8,292 nucleotides of DNA, from positions 1 through 8,292 of the forward strand of contig JANNFX010000089.1 in assembly GCA_031380225.1 (NCBI GenBank). The letters run 5' to 3'. This DNA comes from JANNFX01 sp031380225 (GTDB lineage: Bacteria; Pseudomonadota; Alphaproteobacteria; Rhizobiales; Hyphomicrobiaceae). The notes under the pieces were generated by a model. That model ran no database searches, had not been told where the DNA came from, and saw only the letters and a program-made list of their open reading frames with translations. Of the stretch, positions 5,643 through 8,292 are shown piece after piece (position 1 is the stretch's first letter; the number at the start of each line of letters is the position of its first letter). The translations under genes were made by a program, and so were the position numbers.

Positions 5643-7072
5643 ATTGCAATTCACTCAGGATTAGATTGTTAACGACTTGGGCACTGTTCATTGTGCTGTC
5701 GCTGAATTTGGCTGGCGTCGCTTTGGTGCTTCTATTCGAGCGCGCGGTCACAAACAGGACTGAAATTGAGTTGACGGCCGATCTCAGGCAGTTGGCGCGC
5801 GGAATGGTTGTGGATCAAGACGGGGCGTTGCAGTCGAAGCGCCCGCCGACCGATCCGCAGTTCGACATCATTTTTGGTGGCCGTTACTGGCAGGTTTTAG
5901 ATAACGGTTCGGCCGTTCTAAAGTCAGCGTCGCTCGATACTCAATTGTTGCCACTGCCGAAGGCGTTCAAAGCGGCCGATGAGCCGCAACGCGTCTCGAT
6001 TCAAGGCCCGCAAGGGCAGTCCTTGTTCGGCATCGCGCGGCGCTTCACTTTTGCTGCAGCCGAAGGTCAAGCAGCGCGTCAATTACTGATTGCGACCGCT
6101 GTCGATGACGCTGAAATCAAGGAAGACGTGGCAAAATTCTCCAATGACATGTTTTGGAGCATGGTGGTTTTAGCAGCACTGCTGCTGCTCGGCGCCTTCG
6201 CTCATATCACGGTTGGTCTGAAGCCGTTGCAGCATTTGCATGCGAGTGTTTCAGATGTCCGGGACGGGCGCGCGCGCCGTGTCGAAGGTAATTTTCCCGA
6301 TGAAGTGATGCCGCTAGTTACTGAAACCAACGAATTGTTGGCAGCGAAAGAAATTGATCTCGCCAATGCGCGCAAGCGCGCCGGTGATCTCGCCCATGGC
6401 CTTAAGACGCCGCTCGCCATAATGTCCGTTAAAAGCCGCCAAATCCGCAAGTCGGGCGAGGTTAGCGCTGCGGATGACATCGACCGGCAAATCGATACAA
6501 TGAACCGCCATGTCGAGCGTGAATTGGCGCGCGCCCGTGCCAGAGGCACATCAAGGGCCGGCTTGCCCCGGGTCGATGCCTCGGCACTCCTTAGAGAATT
6601 GGTGTCAGCCATCCAAGCATTGCCGCGCAACACCCCCATCGAATGGAGTGTACATCTCCCAGAGCGGCTCGAAGTCTCCGCTGACAGCGATGACTTTTTG
6701 AATATGTCGGGGAATCTGCTTGAAAATGCGCACAAGTGGGCGCAGTCAAAAATTTCTGTTATGGCCGAAAAGACCGCATCTGGCGTTGCAATTGAAATTT
6801 CTGACGACGGCCCAGGGATCCCATTAGAACAGACCGGGCGTGTTTTGATGCGCGGCGTCCGGGCCGATACCAGTGTATCAGGATCGGGCCTTGGTTTGGC
6901 AATCGTCAGTGATTTTATTGAGAGTTACAAAGGCGAATTGCTTCTTTCGCCGAGCCCGCTTGGTGGATTAGCGGCGCGCGTAACGTTGCCTGATTTTGCT
7001 TCAGAGGCACAACCTCAAAGGTCTTTAGCCCCGGCCAGCGACGCCGCCAGTTTGATCCCGGTTCTAAACTGA
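5639..7072 (+). CDS. PhoQ-like sensor histidine kinase, partner of the upstream regulator
   Basis: This 477-residue membrane kinase senses an envelope signal and phosphorylates the PhoP-like regulator. TM1 is at about residues 12-33, the periplasmic domain at about 34-170 (with DPQFDIIFGGRYWQV near 72-86, a segment I associate with alphaproteobacterial PhoQ-like kinases), TM2 at about 172-193, and a HAMP-like linker follows. His253 lies in GDLAHGLKTPLA. The ATPase domain has the N box NLLENAHKWA (359-368), DDGPG (389-393) and GSGLGL (415-420). It overlaps the regulator by four bases (ATGA), implying translational coupling. A small acidic cluster (DDAEIKED, 156-163) sits just before TM2. The dense acidic patch of enteric PhoQ that binds magnesium and cationic peptides is not obvious, so the signal may differ. 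The C-terminal 25 or so residues are a Ser/Ala/Pro-rich tail beyond the ATPase fold. Confidence 0.92.
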   Translation: MNCNSLRIRLLTTWALFIVLSLNLAGVALVLLFERAVTNRTEIELTADLRQLARGMVVDQDGALQSKRPPTDPQFDIIFGGRYWQVLDNGSAVLKSASLDTQLLPLPKAFKAADEPQRVSIQGPQGQSLFGIARRFTFAAAEGQAARQLLIATAVDDAEIKEDVAKFSNDMFWSMVVLAALLLLGAFAHITVGLKPLQHLHASVSDVRDGRARRVEGNFPDEVMPLVTETNELLAAKEIDLANARKRAGDLAHGLKTPLAIMSVKSRQIRKSGEVSAADDIDRQIDTMNRHVERELARARARGTSRAGLPRVDASALLRELVSAIQALPRNTPIEWSVHLPERLEVSADSDDFLNMSGNLLENAHKWAQSKISVMAEKTASGVAIEISDDGPGIPLEQTGRVLMRGVRADTSVSGSGLGLAIVSDFIESYKGELLLSPSPLGGLAARVTLPDFASEAQPQRSLAPASDAASLIPVLN

Positions 7073-7130
7073 CAGTTCCATGACATGTTGTGTACGGCCA
7101 ATGTCAGTCGTGCTGTCGTAAGACCGTCAT

Positions 7131-7146
7131 GTCTCAAGAACGAGAC
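7131..7146 (+). other. Small hairpin in the micro-ORF leader
   Basis: GTCTC (7131-7135) and GAGAC (7142-7146) pair perfectly around a six-base loop. With the next stem it makes a structured stretch between the kinase stop codon and the micro-ORF. Confidence 0.35.
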
Positions 7147-7153
7147 ACCGCTT

Positions 7154-7190
7154 GGCCTGAAGCTCGAACGTGACGTTCGCCTTAGTGGCC
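7154..7190 (+). promoter_or_regulatory. Leader stem-loop just upstream of the micro-ORF ribosome binding site
   Basis: CGAACG (7165-7170) and CGTTCG (7174-7179) form a six-pair stem with a TGA loop. AAG/CTT (7160-7162 with 7181-7183) and GGCC/GGCC (7154-7157 with 7187-7190) can extend it with internal loops. It ends 15 bases before the Shine-Dalgarno and could control its access. It is not a riboswitch class I recognise. Confidence 0.4.
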
Positions 7191-7205
7191 GGGGGATGGA
7201 TCATA

Positions 7206-7211
7206 AGGGAG
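7206..7211 (+). promoter_or_regulatory. Strong Shine-Dalgarno AGGGAG of the micro-ORF
   Basis: AGGGAG lies seven bases before the ATG at 7219, the best ribosome binding site in the window. It is the main reason to regard the short reading frame as translated. Confidence 0.65.
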
Positions 7212-7218
7212 AATTATT

Positions 7219-7314
7219 ATGACAGTTGCTGGATATCCAGTTGCCAAGACCTCGACAATCGCTCGCCGTACCCGTGGCCGCACTCGTCAAAGGACCCGTG
7301 GCAGCCGCCGCTAA
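7219..7314 (+). CDS. 31-residue arginine-rich micropeptide, function unknown
   Basis: This short reading frame starts MTVAGYPVAKTSTIA and ends RRTRGRTRQRTRGSRR. Nine of its 31 residues are Arg and one is Lys, nearly all in the second half, where a TRGR/TRQR/TRGS pattern repeats. At the DNA level ACCCGTGGC occurs twice, 24 bases apart (7270-7278 and 7294-7302). There are no acidic residues and no signal peptide or membrane segment. Support for translation is the AGGGAG site at ideal distance, an ATG start, and a hairpin whose stem begins inside the stop codon (TAA at 7312-7314). It lies 146 bases after the PhoQ-like kinase gene and about 155 bases before the ABC exporter. It could be a nucleic-acid-binding or membrane-active cationic peptide, a peptide substrate of the exporter, a leader peptide, or part of a dual-function small RNA. 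I recognise no family. Confidence 0.55.
   Translation: MTVAGYPVAKTSTIARRTRGRTRQRTRGSRR
7270..7302 (+). repeat. Direct repeat inside the micro-ORF
   Basis: ACCCGTGGC at 7270-7278 and 7294-7302 is repeated with a 24-base (8-codon) period, encoding TRG twice. It suggests the Arg-rich tail grew by internal duplication. Confidence 0.5.
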
Positions 7315-7334
7315 GTTACGCTACGCCGTAACTT
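7313..7334 (+). terminator. Perfect hairpin starting in the micro-ORF stop codon
   Basis: AAGTTACG (7313-7320) and CGTAACTT (7327-7334) form eight perfect pairs around CTACGC. There is no following U-run, so it may protect the 3' end or act together with the next hairpin rather than terminate alone. Confidence 0.45.
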
Positions 7335-7369
7335 GAACCCGGTGGCAGCATGCGCTGTCGCCGGGGTTC
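7335..7369 (+). terminator. Strong GC-rich hairpin, likely transcript end of the micro-ORF unit
   Basis: GAACCCGGTGGCAGC (7335-7349) pairs with GCTGTCGCCGGGGTTC (7354-7369) across an ATGC loop, giving about 15 pairs with one bulged G and two G-U pairs. The downstream tract CAATTTAAAATT is A/T-rich but lacks a clean U-run, so it would be an imperfect intrinsic terminator. It adjoins the previous hairpin without a gap. Confidence 0.5.
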
Positions 7370-7468
7370 GCAATTTAAAATTCTCGCACATAAAGAACAT
7401 TTCGACGGCCAGCGCAAAAAATTTGTTTTGCCGGCATGCTAGTTTCTCCATTAGGTTGGTTTTTCAAA

Positions 7469-8292
7469 ATGGCTAGTGCCTCCACACTGTTTTGGCGCTT
7501 TTTCCAACACACTCTGACGTTCAAAAGCCAGGCGCTCATAAGTGCAGGGCTCGTCGTCGTCCAACCGTTGCTGACGATAGGACTGCTATGGACTGGCAAG
7601 CAATTAGTTGATGACGTATTGATGTCTGGCAAGGTCGGCGCACTTGCCATCTTGGGCCCTCTCGCCGCTGTGATAATCGCCGCCCGGATCGGCGCGGAAT
7701 ATTTGACTCAAGTGGTCGAAGCTGGTGTGGTGCAAGGCATTGCGCAAAGTCTGCGTGACCGGCTCTATCATCATATAATGTCCGTTTCGCCTGGGTCGCT
7801 CGGTTCTGAGACCACCGGCATCACGCTCTCGCGCCTGCAGAGCAATACCGAACAAACTGAATATCTGATTTTCACAGGACCGATCGCGATCGCGGCCGAT
7901 TCAATGGCGGCGGCGTCGTTTTGTATCGCGTTGTTTGCATTGAGCTGGCACTTGGCGTTGATCACTTTATTGACGTTGCCGGGTATCGTTTGGTTTAGTT
8001 GGCGATACGCGCCTTACGTTCGCCGGGCCGCGCGTCAATCGCAACGGGCAGAAGCACACTGGATGTCATTGGCCGAGGAACGTCTCGAGGCGCAGCCGAT
8101 GGTGCAAGCATTTCAAGGCGAGGGTCTTGAAATTCAGGCTTTTCAACATCGCACTGGCCGCGCGCGCGACAGCGAAGTGAGAACAATTTCACTGATGGCC
8201 CGTCAAGCGCTTTTGATTGAGGCTGTGGCATCGATCGGCGGCCTGGCTGTGATTGGAGCCGGCGTACATTTGATCGAATCAGGGATCATGAC
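7469..8292 (+). CDS. ABC exporter, membrane domain (partial, continues beyond right edge)
   Basis: The frame encodes at least 274 residues of a type I ABC exporter membrane domain and is still open at the right edge. Hydrophobic segments appear at about residues 25-45 (SAGLVVVQPLLTIGLLW), 61-80 (ALAILGPLAAVIIAARIG), a long pair at about 140-182 (PIAIAADSMAAASF through TLLTLPGIVWFSW), and near the end (AVASIGGLAVIGAGVHLI). The segment LRDRLYHHIMSVSPGSLG followed by SRLQSN matches the coupling region of exporters of the MsbA and peptide/drug type. The nucleotide-binding domain (Walker A/B) would lie beyond 8292, so half-transporter status cannot be confirmed. The ATG at 7469 has only a distant AGG; an in-frame ATG at 7436 would add 11 residues and also lacks a good site. 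Substrate unknown; the micropeptide gene upstream makes peptide export one option. Confidence 0.85.
   Translation, partial: MASASTLFWRFFQHTLTFKSQALISAGLVVVQPLLTIGLLWTGKQLVDDVLMSGKVGALAILGPLAAVIIAARIGAEYLTQVVEAGVVQGIAQSLRDRLYHHIMSVSPGSLGSETTGITLSRLQSNTEQTEYLIFTGPIAIAADSMAAASFCIALFALSWHLALITLLTLPGIVWFSWRYAPYVRRAARQSQRAEAHWMSLAEERLEAQPMVQAFQGEGLEIQAFQHRTGRARDSEVRTISLMARQALLIEAVASIGGLAVIGAGVHLIESGIM

Noticed and set aside
7375..8231. Several minus-strand frames over the exporter
   Set aside because: The plus strand reads as a continuous ABC membrane domain; the opposite frames have no recognisable content.

Overview
The window looks like a chromosomal segment of an alphaproteobacterium, probably of the Hyphomicrobiales. 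The main reasons are the type of the first sensor kinase (an H-box reading HDLRNML, a pattern I associate with alphaproteobacterial kinases), the PhoP/PhoQ-like pair, the beta-barrel protein, and a GC content that looks moderate to high. This placement is an inference from protein style, not from a search.

Layout. Bases 1-262 hold, on the minus strand, an internal piece of an acetyl-CoA acyltransferase (thiolase). It carries the catalytic Cys region but has no N-terminus and no usable start codon, so it is a remnant or a contig junction. A sensor histidine kinase without an adjacent regulator follows on the plus strand (388-1929). Convergent to it, on the minus strand, is a secreted beta-barrel outer membrane protein (1957-3177). 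Upstream of that are three consecutive minus-strand genes for small exported proteins: one with two cysteines in its mature part (3378-3800) and two Gly/Ser-rich proteins ending in a similar Asp-Asp-Arg-Phe motif (3818-4234 and 4351-4791). These are divergent, across a short promoter region, from a PhoP-like response regulator (4977-5642) and a PhoQ-like kinase (5639-7072) that overlap by ATGA. After a structured leader comes a 31-residue, arginine-rich micro-ORF (7219-7314) with a strong Shine-Dalgarno sequence, followed directly by two hairpins. The window ends inside an ABC exporter (from 7469).

How it may work together. The divergent layout suggests that the PhoP/PhoQ-like pair controls an envelope set: the exported Gly/Ser-rich proteins and possibly the outer membrane protein, the cationic micropeptide and the ABC exporter. 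Three heptamers of the form CTNTCAG/CGCTCAG, spaced by 11 and 10 bp, lie just upstream of the regulator gene and fit the direct-repeat architecture used by OmpR/PhoP-family regulators. The most novel items are the micro-ORF cassette with its hairpins and the divergent Gly/Ser-rich secreted protein operon. The functions of both are unknown.
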